Assembly: GCA_024233875.1 (NCBI GenBank)
Contig: JACKPB010000015.1
Span: forward strand, 1 to 64,000
Source: Leptospiraceae bacterium
Lineage (GTDB): Bacteria; Spirochaetota; Leptospiria; Leptospirales; Leptospiraceae
Reading direction: 5' to 3'
DNA: 64,000 nt
A model generated the notes under the pieces. The model was given only the letters and a program-made list of their open reading frames with translations, was not told the DNA's origin and made no database searches. Both the position numbers and the translations under genes were made by a program. The number at the start of each line of letters is the position of its first letter. The first letter of the stretch is position 1. Of the stretch, positions 44,718-52,548 are shown one piece after another.

Positions 44718-46058
44718 ATGAAAAAAATATTACCTATTTTACTTACAATCTCTCTCTCCCTACTCGGTACGGGATGCAAAAAAGACAAGAAAGGAATTCT
44801 TACGAATCCTGCCACATTATTACTCTTAGTTCGCAGTCACAGTATTGGAGGGACAATTTCAGGTTTGACTGAAAGCGGTTTGGTATTACAAAACAATTCT
44901 ACAGACGATCTCACAGTTCAAGCAAATGCAACAAGTTTTACATTCGCAACAAAAGTGAGTGGTGTCTATTCGGTGACGGTGAAAACCCAACCCTCTAGTC
45001 AAACTTGCACTGTAACTGGTGGAAGTGGATCAGCAAGTGCAGACGTTACGAGTATCACAATATCCTGTGTGGCAGCGACTTTTTATGCAGGAGGATACAG
45101 TACAAATAGTTCTAATGTGTCTATTCCTGGCTATTGGAAGAGTGGAACATGGACTGCTCTTACTCCCATTGATTCTACCAAAGCTTCAGAAGTTAAATCT
45201 ATGTTTATCTCTGGATCAGATGTCTATGCGGGCGGATACAGTACAAATGGTTCAAATGTTATTGTTCCTGGGTATTGGAAAAATGGCACATGGACTGCTC
45301 TTACTCCCATTGACTCCACGAAAAATGCTTGGGTATATACAATGGCTGTATCTGGTTCTGACGTTTATGGAGGAGGATATAGTACAAATGGTTCCTCGGT
45401 AACAGTTGCTGGATATTGGAAGAATGGAACATGGACTGCACTTACACCCATTGACTCCACGAAAAATTCAGAGGTATATTCAATTATAGTATCTGGTGCA
45501 GATGTCTATGCAGGAGGATATAGTACAAATAGTTCGAGTGTTAGTGTTTCTGGATATTGGAAAAATGGAACATGGAATGCACTTCCTGCGATTGATTCTA
45601 CAAAAGATGCATGGATTTATTCAATGGCTGTATCCGGATCTGATGTTTATGGTGGAGCACAAAGTACAAATAGTTCTAGTGTGCAAGTTGCTGGGTATTG
45701 GAAAAATGGAACATGGACAGGACTTACATCAGTAGATTCTACTAAAGATGCAGATGTAGACTCAATGGTAATATCCGGTACGGATGTATATGGCGGTGGG
45801 TATAGCAAAAATAGTTCTAGCGTACGAATTGCTGGATATTGGAAGAATGAAACCTGGACTGCACTCTCCTCGTTAGCTTCTTCTCAAGATTCTCGTGTTA
45901 GATCTATGGTGATCTCCGGTTCTGACGTGTATTGTGCTGGATATAGTAAAAATAGTTCTAGCGTAAGAATTGCTGGATATTGGAAAAATGGAACATGGAC
46001 AGGACTTACTCCTTTGGATTCAACTAAAAATTCAGAAGTTAATTCATTTACATACTAA
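44718..46058 (+). CDS. Lipoprotein with seven 46-residue repeats, probable beta-propeller
   Basis: The 446-residue protein has a leader ending LLGTGC (lipobox). An N-terminal module has GGTISGLTESGLVLQNN and VTVKTQPSSQTC, the same unit as in the Lcl lipoproteins at 21800 and 25020. Residues of about 119-446 are seven 46-residue repeats of the form VYAGGYSTN..., GYWKNGTWTALTPIDSTK and SGSDVY. Seven units with strand-turn-strand spacing suit a seven-bladed propeller, though this is inferred from repeat number only. It is expected at the surface. Direct repeats of about 131 bp flank the gene at 44467 and 46192, so it may have been mobilised or duplicated as a cassette. Confidence 0.83.
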   Translation: MKKILPILLTISLSLLGTGCKKDKKGILTNPATLLLLVRSHSIGGTISGLTESGLVLQNNSTDDLTVQANATSFTFATKVSGVYSVTVKTQPSSQTCTVTGGSGSASADVTSITISCVAATFYAGGYSTNSSNVSIPGYWKSGTWTALTPIDSTKASEVKSMFISGSDVYAGGYSTNGSNVIVPGYWKNGTWTALTPIDSTKNAWVYTMAVSGSDVYGGGYSTNGSSVTVAGYWKNGTWTALTPIDSTKNSEVYSIIVSGADVYAGGYSTNSSSVSVSGYWKNGTWNALPAIDSTKDAWIYSMAVSGSDVYGGAQSTNSSSVQVAGYWKNGTWTGLTSVDSTKDADVDSMVISGTDVYGGGYSKNSSSVRIAGYWKNETWTALSSLASSQDSRVRSMVISGSDVYCAGYSKNSSSVRIAGYWKNGTWTGLTPLDSTKNSEVNSFTY

Positions 46059-46191
46059 TGTAGTCAATTATTAAAAACCAGAAATTAACTTATCTCCAAC
46101 TTTAGATTATTAGAATACTCTAATTCTGAACATCCCCTTCTCTTTTAGGGAAGGAGGATTTTCAGGAGATTCTTTCTATTGCTAAAAAGTT

Positions 46192-46326
46192 AAATTTAAG
46201 TCCCTCTGATATTTTACCCATGGAATTTTGACATAAACAATAATATCGGAAGTGCTTTTTTCATTGGCAACATAAGTTTTAGGTAGATGTTGATTTCTTA
46301 ACTTTGAGTAATCTACTAAATAGTCA
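46192..46326. repeat. Direct repeat family D, copy 2
   Basis: It matches copy 1 at 44467 with about one change in ten, including GGAAGTGCTTTTTTCATTGG and CAACATAAGTTTTAGGTA. Together with copy 1 it brackets the propeller-type lipoprotein. Its right end runs straight into a broken cyclic-nucleotide-binding gene. Confidence 0.8.
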
Positions 46327-46344
46327 AGGAAGAGGAGATTTGTG

Positions 46345-46657
46345 ATGGAAAAATGTATTTTCTCATAGAAGGACTTCTCGGAGTTTACAAACAAAAACTA
46401 TCCGAGGAAGAATACATTCGAGAGATTACAGAAAATTCCTTTCTGGAGAAATGGGGATGGTACTCACTGGCAAGAGAGCCGCTACAATTCGAGTCCTTTC
46501 AGATAAATGCAAGGTAGGTGTGATCGACAAAGATAGCTTTAAATCCCTATGTTCCTCTTCACCCAATTTTTACTTGGACTTCTTAGAACAGTTATCAATA
46601 ATTTTGTAAAAGCAGAACTGAAAAGTAAGCATTTAGAAGAAAAATACAAAGCACTGG
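46345..46657 (+). pseudogene. Cyclic-nucleotide-binding domain protein, truncated and frameshifted
   Basis: The first frame reads GKMYFLIEGLLGVYKQKLSE and REITENSF. After a frameshift it continues GEMGMVLTGKRAATIRVLSD, KCKVGVIDKDSFKSL and then NFYLDFLRTVINNFVKAEL in a shifted frame. This is the cNMP-binding fold with the phosphate-binding cassette GEM...R.A.T. The N-terminus is cut by repeat D and the C-terminus by repeat A copy 8. Confidence 0.7.
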
Positions 46658-46736
46658 AATATGGGTTTGGGCGATAGCCCAAGCTGCCGGCAGGCTCCCT
46701 GCAACCTCACATTTCGATTCTTTGCGTAGTGTGAGT
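46658..46736 (-). repeat. Interspersed repeat family A, copy 8 (half)
   Basis: ATATGGGTTTGGGCGATAGC, CCAAGCTGCCGGCAGGCTCC and CCTCACATTTCG lead to the end TTTGCGTAGTGTGAGTAA. Only the GC-rich half is present; the AT-rich half is lost. It lies about 100 bp before the secreted Lcl gene. Confidence 0.75.
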
Positions 46737-46836
46737 AAGTAAATAAATTAACCTGAATAATTATAATTTTTAAAAAGTTATTGCATGAATTATTTCTTGA
46801 TTAATATTACCTATTACTTAAAATATGGAGATTCAA

Positions 46837-47196
46837 ATGAATTCAAGAAGTTTGAAAATTAGTTTTGTATTAACCCTTTTCTTTTTTGGTATATTGCCAA
46901 TTTTTTCTGATAGTTGGTCTAACCAGTTGAGTGAACCTCTCACGATATCTGCGGCAAATACGAAATGTAAGGAAATGGGTGGAGGAATGAGACTTCCTTC
47001 TAAAGCAGATTTTGAAAAAGCTCTCGCTAGTGGAGTAGTAAAAGGATGGAAATTATCCAAGACTCTATCATCTGTCTACTGGACCAGCACTCCTGATAGT
47101 TCCAATAAAAATTTCACATTTGATGCCAATAAAGGAACTTTTGCATCAAATAGAAATGATATGACTATGTTCATTAGATGTTATAGCCCAAAATAA
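46837..47196 (+). CDS. Small secreted Lcl/DUF1566-type protein
   Basis: ATG 46837 is preferred over the in-frame ATG 46825 because GGAG at 46827-46830 is well placed only for 46837. The product is 119 residues, with a signal peptide (ISFVLTLFFFGILPIFSDSW) and no lipobox Cys. The rest is one compact Lcl-like domain with ANTKCKEMGGGMRLPSKADF, EKALASG, VYWTSTPDSS and FIRCYSPK. It resembles the last 90 residues of the nSTAND fusion protein at 6920 (RLPKEGEMKIALENG, YWIAS, FRCIQN), so it may be a free version of that output domain. A terminator follows. Confidence 0.75.
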   Translation: MNSRSLKISFVLTLFFFGILPIFSDSWSNQLSEPLTISAANTKCKEMGGGMRLPSKADFEKALASGVVKGWKLSKTLSSVYWTSTPDSSNKNFTFDANKGTFASNRNDMTMFIRCYSPK

Positions 47197-47223
47197 GTTA
47201 TAAAGTATTCTGAAATTATCTTG

Positions 47224-47266
47224 AAACGGTCTGAGATTGATTGCATATCAAACCGTTTTTTGTTTT
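47224..47266 (+). terminator. Rho-independent terminator after the small Lcl gene
   Basis: AAACGGT at 47224-47230 pairs with ACCGTTT at 47252-47258, followed by TTTGTTTT. It lies 28 bp past the stop codon. Confidence 0.7.
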
Positions 47267-47299
47267 AAAAGCCTTCGTATCCATTCAAGAATTCCTTTA

Positions 47300-47613
47300 A
47301 AAACTCAGCCGATTTCGATGTTCGATATTGATAATAAATGATCGGTTTGTCCGGTCTTTCCCACGGGATACCCGCATATAGAATACAGAAGTATTCTTCC
47401 TACCTTTTTCTTTATGAACCTGATAGTTCGTTTCATCCACTCCGATCATCTTTCCGCTCCTCACAAGTCTGAAATCTATTCCTCTCAATAACCAGTTCAA
47501 TTCTCTTTTGGAAATAGTTACTCTATCCATTGATCCGGAGGGCCATGTAAATTGTCCTTTTTCCAATTTCTTCTGCCAGATGCAGAATCCATTTCCATCC
47601 CAGTAGAATATTT
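47300..47613 (-). pseudogene. IS66-family remnant joining TnpB to TnpC fragments
   Basis: On the minus strand IFYWDGNGFCIWQKKLEKGQ and FTWP, then VTISKRELNWLLRGIDF, is the C-terminal part of the IS66 TnpB protein. It runs directly into IGVDETNYQVHKEKGRKNTS and VFYMRVSRG, an internal part of the TnpC transposase. The 5' part of tnpC is missing between them. It is one of four IS66 remnants in the window. Confidence 0.7.
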
Positions 47614-47614
47614 A

Positions 47615-49444
47615 CTAACGGATGAAATTGTGTTTGCCCTCTTCATTTTTCTCTATGGGCAAACTCAGGCAGGATGGATACTTGTAACCGAAAACTAAAT
47701 CATAAATTGGTTTGTGATCTGAGGATTTGAAGCAGTCTACATCGGATCCGGCTAGAGATAGAAGGATGGAGCTTCCTTTTTTGATAGTGTATGAAATGGG
47801 AAGCATTTGAATCTTTACTTCATAAATATTCCCGGGGGTTAGGGGAGAAAAGTCCTTTTGTGAAAAACTTCTTTGAATCAGAACTTCATTTTTTTTACGA
47901 TTTCCGGATTCCTTCATCAGAGAAAGTCTTAGCATCCCTTCTGTAATGTAATGAACTTTTCCGTTGGGTCTCTGTTCATCTAGGTAAACAAAGATATGTC
48001 CATCCGGTTCGGAAGATTTCAGAAAAAGGGTCACTTCACAGATCCCGGTGAGATCCATGTCTTCCAACGTAGGTAGAGATTTTAAGGTGAAGTTTTTTTT
48101 GTATTGCAAATACCTTTTTTTGTAATTCGTTTTTTTATCGAGAGGGTTCACCATCGATCTCCATCTGGAGTGAGCACCGGTTCCATGAGAGTAGTCCGGG
48201 CGAAATTCATTGATAGCCTCTTCCTGAATAGGTTTGTAGAGAAACATTGACTTATCCGGATGAATGAAGTAATCTATCGTTTCCGAAGGGATAGGGAAAC
48301 TGTCTGATTCCTTCCATGTTTCTTTTCCCATAGTAAAGTAATGAACTGATTTCTCATTTTCCAAACCATTTTCCAATCCACGAATGTGATGATCAAAGAA
48401 TCTGAGTATTTCTCTTCCGAAATCAAAGGAAGGCTTGGTGAATTTTGCATAAGGACTTACGTTTTGACTTCCACCATGATCCCAGGGACCGAGGATGAGT
48501 TTATTCTTTTCATTTTTGTATTGGAGTATTTTTTTTATAGCGGCATTTTGATAGGCACCATCATACCAACCTGAAATGAAGAGCATGGGGATCCGGGATT
48601 TCAATTTGGGATTTAGAAAGTTATGGGGGCTAATGGAATCCAGTTTGATTCCGTTTTTGGACACATCATCCCGAAACTGAATCGATAGGGCTTCTTCATG
48701 GGGATTCCAATTGTTTCTATGATCAAACTTTGCTTTATCAAAAAGATTCTCTTCCCCCTCGACAGTGGCTACATTTTTAATGATTAAGTTTACATATTTG
48801 GGAAAGAAGGTAGCTAATTCCTGATTGTCGAGGGCGTAGTTTAGTTTTGTCCAATTTTTGGTGAACCATTCAAAATGGATTCCACCCGGAAAAACTAAGT
48901 CAGAGTAAAGGTCAAACAGACTAAAACTTGAGACAACTGCTTTCAGAGAAGGATGGTTGGACAAAGCAAGAAATTCACCAGCCGTTCCATTATAGGATGT
49001 TCCGGTGCAACCTATTCTTCCATCGCACCAGGATTGGTGGGTGATCCAGTCCAAAATGAACAGAGCATCCATGAGTTCTTTCTTGGAAAATTCACAGGTG
49101 CGGATTCCTGTAGACGCTCCGGTTCCACGAACGTCAATTGAGATCCAGATGTAACCATTATTGATCAGAAGGTTTTTTAGTGAATCACCCGGTTGTTTTA
49201 GAAAGAGGGAAAAGGGAAACTTGTATTGGATTTTTCTGTAGTATCTGCTTTGGTGGAAGATGACGGGAAATTTTTCTTTTTCATAAATCTTTTCGGGGAA
49301 GTAGATGTCCATAGCTATCTTGACCCCATCTTTCATTTTCAAATAAATGGATTTGATCTCGGCTATTTTTCTTCCTTTGAACTTGGACTTTTTTTCGGGC
49401 TTCAACCACCAGTTTTTATCAGAATTAATTTTTTTAGGAAACAA
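47615..49444 (-). CDS. CocE/NonD-family alpha/beta hydrolase (X-Pro dipeptidyl-peptidase type)
   Basis: The 609-residue protein opens near residue 30 with LKMKDGVKIAMDIYFPEK and then VDVRGTGASTG. The nucleophile motif is GCTGTSYNGTAGEFLA with Ser150. LFISGWYDGAYQNA and LGPWDHGG carry the acid and the catalytic His. A C-terminal jelly-roll region follows (FVYLDEQRPNGKVHYITEG). The family cleaves esters or N-terminal X-Pro peptides. No signal peptide is seen, so it should be cytoplasmic. The frame starts at TTG 49444, with no ribosome site that I can see. It follows the copZ-like gene by 15 bp and may share its transcript. Confidence 0.9.
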   Translation of the reverse strand: MFPKKINSDKNWWLKPEKKSKFKGRKIAEIKSIYLKMKDGVKIAMDIYFPEKIYEKEKFPVIFHQSRYYRKIQYKFPFSLFLKQPGDSLKNLLINNGYIWISIDVRGTGASTGIRTCEFSKKELMDALFILDWITHQSWCDGRIGCTGTSYNGTAGEFLALSNHPSLKAVVSSFSLFDLYSDLVFPGGIHFEWFTKNWTKLNYALDNQELATFFPKYVNLIIKNVATVEGEENLFDKAKFDHRNNWNPHEEALSIQFRDDVSKNGIKLDSISPHNFLNPKLKSRIPMLFISGWYDGAYQNAAIKKILQYKNEKNKLILGPWDHGGSQNVSPYAKFTKPSFDFGREILRFFDHHIRGLENGLENEKSVHYFTMGKETWKESDSFPIPSETIDYFIHPDKSMFLYKPIQEEAINEFRPDYSHGTGAHSRWRSMVNPLDKKTNYKKRYLQYKKNFTLKSLPTLEDMDLTGICEVTLFLKSSEPDGHIFVYLDEQRPNGKVHYITEGMLRLSLMKESGNRKKNEVLIQRSFSQKDFSPLTPGNIYEVKIQMLPISYTIKKGSSILLSLAGSDVDCFKSSDHKPIYDLVFGYKYPSCLSLPIEKNEEGKHNFIR

Positions 49445-49459
49445 TCTGCTTGTCCGTTG

Positions 49460-49666
49460 TCAGTTTTTCACCTCATAGCCGGCCGTCTCAATTGCTGTGA
49501 CTACTTCTTGTTGTTTTCCCGGATCTAAAATCTCTACCTTAACTGTCTTATTCTCCAAGGAAACATCGATAGTAGAAACACCCTCTACTTTCGCAACTTC
49601 CTCTTTTACTGCTTTGACGCAATGCATACAGGACATTCCTTCTACATTCAATTGAATACTTGCCAT
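49460..49666 (-). CDS. CopZ-like heavy-metal-associated (HMA) domain protein
   Basis: The 68-residue protein is a single HMA domain with the copper-binding motif GMSCMHCVKAV (Cys13 and Cys16) and the usual end IETAGYEV. Such proteins carry Cu(I) to P-type ATPases or regulators in the cytoplasm. GGAGGA before ATG 49666 is a strong ribosome site. No copper ATPase is adjacent; the only other copper-linked gene in the window is the SCO-type protein at 63065. Confidence 0.92.
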   Translation of the reverse strand: MASIQLNVEGMSCMHCVKAVKEEVAKVEGVSTIDVSLENKTVKVEILDPGKQQEVVTAIETAGYEVKN

Positions 49667-49856
49667 ATAAAATCCTCCAGTCCGGAAGATCCGATGAATT
49701 TATAGAAAAATCTATATTCCACCGGATCGAACCTGAGAGTATTATACTTCAGGGGAGTCCGAGGGGTTCAAGTCAAAAATATGAGATTTCTGGTCAATGA
49801 CTCCCTGAAAAATCGAAAAGTATTGGCGAAATCAATAGTTAATATAAATCGATTCG

Positions 49857-49885
49857 AGGCTTTATTTATATAATAAATAAAGCCT
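49857..49885. terminator. Perfect hairpin with 13-bp stem
   Basis: AGGCTTTATTTAT at 49857-49869 and ATAAATAAAGCCT at 49873-49885 enclose ATA. It lies just beyond the stop of the minus-strand gene at 49893 and upstream of copZ, so it probably ends the small basic gene. Confidence 0.7.
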
Positions 49886-49892
49886 TTCCCAT

Positions 49893-50114
49893 TCAAAAGT
49901 GAAATGGAAGCTCTACCAGTCCCGGAAGGGGTTCTTTGGAACGACTTGGTTTTTTGAACTTTCGTTTTGGTCTTTTTCTTTTGGGAGTCTCCCTGCAGGT
50001 TTCCAAAAGCTCTACTCGGGTAGCTTCCAATTTTTCAATTAGATCTGAAATATCGGGAAAATCAGTGATGGATGAAATCCCGGTGAATTGATTTTCTTTT
50101 CTTGCTAATCCCAT
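49893..50114 (-). CDS. Small basic protein of unknown function
   Basis: The 73-residue protein has an acidic helical N-terminal half (ISDLIEKLEATRVELLETCR). A strongly basic segment follows (ETPKRKRPKRKFKKPSRSKE), and it ends PLPGLVELPFHF. AGGAGATAAAAA before ATG 50114 is a strong ribosome site and a hairpin follows the stop, so I take it as a real gene. The basic stretch could contact nucleic acid, but no family is recognised. Confidence 0.65.
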   Translation of the reverse strand: MGLARKENQFTGISSITDFPDISDLIEKLEATRVELLETCRETPKRKRPKRKFKKPSRSKEPLPGLVELPFHF

Positions 50115-50255
50115 TTTTTATCTCCTGTGAATAACTAAGGATAGCAAGACAGTGCGACAAATTGAGATTCCTTTAGATTTTTTTTTATGCCAAATTACAT
50201 TTTTTAGTGAATAATTCTATAGGATTTGGAATATAGTCTACTTGAAAGGTAGAGA

Positions 50256-51719
50256 ATGCTAGATCCGAATGAAATTTATGATAAGCTCCTAAAAGGGGAA
50301 CAGGTAAATATTAGACATACATTTATTTCTGAAGATGACCTTAGAGAGTACTATAATTTATTCCTATTGATGATGAGTTTTTACGACCAGATGTTCCTTC
50401 TGGAAGTAAGTTTTACTATAGTTAAAGAAATTTTAATCAATGCTGTTAAAGCAAATGCTAAGAGAGTTCATTTCAAAAGATTGAATCTCAATATTCACGA
50501 TCCCGCACATTATGAAAAGGGAATGTTGTCCTTTGCCGAAGAAGTGACAATGAAATGGAATGAACAACAGGAATATCTGGACAGTTCGGAATTTTACATT
50601 CAGACCAATAGTCTTATAAAAGACAATAACTTCCTTTTTATCGTTGAAAACAACGCAAACGTCATGCCGGTTGAGCAGGAAAGGATCAAGAAGCGTATGG
50701 AAGCGGCAAAGGCTTACAACGACCTTTCTGACGCCTTTGAAGATATGTCTGACTCTACAGAATCTGCCGGACTGGGTTTGATTCTAACCCAGATTTTACT
50801 CAGGAATTCGGGGATCGGAAGGGAAAACTTTCGGTTGGTTTTTCAACCGGATAAGACCCTGGTCGTCTTTCAAATCCCTTCCAATGTAGTTCCACAGATT
50901 CAGGGTGTGTCCAAGTTCAACGCTAAGGTGTTGGATGAGATAGAAAATCTTCCTCCTCTTCCCAAGAGTCTTCATAAAATCATCGATCTCTGTAACGATC
51001 CGGAAGCTAACATTCATACCCTAAGTGTCGAAATCGAAAAAGATCCTGCTCTCAGTGCGGACCTTTTGAAATTGTCCAACTCAACCTACTTCATTACCAG
51101 AAATAAGGTCAGCACGATCCAGAATGCAATTAAGATTGTAGGATTGAAAAACTTAAAAAACCTACTCTATGTTTCCGGTGTCACTAAGATCATGAGTTCG
51201 AGGTATGAAAAAGCTCAGGAAATCTGGGATCACTCCGGAAAGTGTAGTATCTACGCTAGACTGATAGCCAACGAATTCTCCCATCACAAAATTGCAGATA
51301 TCGCCGCAACTGCGGGTCTACTGCATGACATAGGAAAACTGGTTCTCCTTTCTATTGATAAGAATATCACCAAGAGAGTAGAATTCCTCAAAGACAAAGA
51401 GAAAAACAATTCTGTTCTTCTCGAAGAATATTCCATGGGAATCAGTCACCCGGATATCGGAGCCCAGCTCCTCACCAAGTGGGGCTTTCCTGTCGAACTG
51501 ATAGAAGTAGTTCAGTTTCACCATAGACCTTTCCTGGCTTCAGCTGATTCCAGAGCTCTCACCGAAATTATTTATTTAGCAAACAATCTTGTCGATTTGA
51601 AAGATGGGAAGACAAGTTTTTCAGTTATGCTCTCACCTATCCTGGAAAACTTTAATATTGTCACCGAGCAGGATTTGTTGAATTTGATTGAAAAGTTAGA
51701 TAGTCATATCGCAGACTAG
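50256..51719 (+). CDS. HATPase-like plus HDOD domain signalling protein
   Basis: The 487-residue protein has two parts. Residues 1-215 resemble a GHKL ATPase, with FTIVKEILINAVKANAKRVH as an N-box-like helix, LFIVENNANVM in place of the G1 DxGxG motif, and ESAGLGLILTQILL as a G2-like loop. Residues of about 230-440 are an HDOD domain (LPPLPKSLHKIIDLCNDPEA, IEKDPALSADLLKLSNSTYF, and LLHDIGKLVLL with the HD pair). HDOD proteins act in cytoplasmic signalling, often cyclic-di-GMP linked. Related fused proteins are known in spirochaetes. The ABC gene starts 7 bp later, so the two are likely co-transcribed. Confidence 0.87.
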   Translation: MLDPNEIYDKLLKGEQVNIRHTFISEDDLREYYNLFLLMMSFYDQMFLLEVSFTIVKEILINAVKANAKRVHFKRLNLNIHDPAHYEKGMLSFAEEVTMKWNEQQEYLDSSEFYIQTNSLIKDNNFLFIVENNANVMPVEQERIKKRMEAAKAYNDLSDAFEDMSDSTESAGLGLILTQILLRNSGIGRENFRLVFQPDKTLVVFQIPSNVVPQIQGVSKFNAKVLDEIENLPPLPKSLHKIIDLCNDPEANIHTLSVEIEKDPALSADLLKLSNSTYFITRNKVSTIQNAIKIVGLKNLKNLLYVSGVTKIMSSRYEKAQEIWDHSGKCSIYARLIANEFSHHKIADIAATAGLLHDIGKLVLLSIDKNITKRVEFLKDKEKNNSVLLEEYSMGISHPDIGAQLLTKWGFPVELIEVVQFHHRPFLASADSRALTEIIYLANNLVDLKDGKTSFSVMLSPILENFNIVTEQDLLNLIEKLDSHIAD

Positions 51720-51726
51720 GTAGAAC

Positions 51727-52542
51727 TTGAAATCAGAAGACTCCATAGTCTCACTAAAAAATATTACCTATATTCAAAAAGATCAGACCATTCTGGATTC
51801 ATTGAATCTGGATATTGAGAAAGATTTTTTTCATTTCATCCTCGGAAAAAATGGATCCGGAAAGACCACGCTACTTAATTTGATCTACGGTAAGCTCTGG
51901 CCGACCCGGGGCGAGGTAATTGTGTTGGGAGAAAAGTATGGCACCTTTCCCATTCGTGAAGTCCAGAAGAAAATTGGTATCTTAGATCGAAATCATCAGG
52001 AAAATACTCTACAAAAAAGTCTCACAGTAAAGCAAATCATCGGATCGGGTTTTTTTTCCAGCATAGGTCTTTACAATGATTTCACAGAAGAGCAGGAAAG
52101 GGAGTTGGATAGAATCATCTCTGAAAATTCCTGGATCAGGGACCCAAATCAAACTTACAGGACACTTTCGGATGGAGAAAAGAAAAAAATCCTTCTCCTG
52201 CGTGCTCTGATCACAGAACCGGAACTATTGCTTTTGGATGAACCGACTTCTGAATTGGACTTCTCTGCCAGAGAAGATTTTTTTGAAACACTCTCGATTC
52301 AGAAAAAAAAGAGAGTTTTTACCTGTATCATGATCACTCACAGAGCGGATGAAATACCTGAATACTTTACAAGAGGGATATTGATGCGTGATGGAAGAGT
52401 GATTCAGAAGGGTAAAATTCATGAATGTATGAAATCAAAGCATTTGTCCGAAGTGTATGGAATTCCGATTCGGGTAGTTAAGGAATTCAATCGATACTTT
52501 GTGTTCAAGGAATGTGACAATCCGGAGAATTTTCAGATCTAA
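51727..52542 (+). CDS. ABC transporter ATP-binding protein
   Basis: The 271-residue ATPase has Walker A LGKNGSGKTTLLNL, a signature LSDGEKKKILLLRAL (Asp in place of the usual second residue Gly of LSGGQ), Walker B LLLLDEPTSELD and the switch His in CIMITHRADEIPEYF. The start is TTG 51727 with AGGTAG a few bases upstream; there is no earlier ATG. No permease is adjacent, so the substrate is unknown. Its type resembles YlmA/ModF-like stand-alone ATPases. It is convergent with the next gene with only 6 bp between the stops. Confidence 0.88.
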   Translation: MKSEDSIVSLKNITYIQKDQTILDSLNLDIEKDFFHFILGKNGSGKTTLLNLIYGKLWPTRGEVIVLGEKYGTFPIREVQKKIGILDRNHQENTLQKSLTVKQIIGSGFFSSIGLYNDFTEEQERELDRIISENSWIRDPNQTYRTLSDGEKKKILLLRALITEPELLLLDEPTSELDFSAREDFFETLSIQKKKRVFTCIMITHRADEIPEYFTRGILMRDGRVIQKGKIHECMKSKHLSEVYGIPIRVVKEFNRYFVFKECDNPENFQI

Positions 52543-52548
52543 AATACC

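Noticed and set aside
44718..46058. Composite transposon made of the two family D repeats
   Set aside because: The repeats hold no intact transposase and show no inverted ends or target duplication; only the direct-repeat layout is supported.
47297..47566. Independent 89-codon gene on the minus strand
   Set aside because: The sequence is a join of IS66 TnpB and TnpC fragments, so it is listed as a pseudogene.
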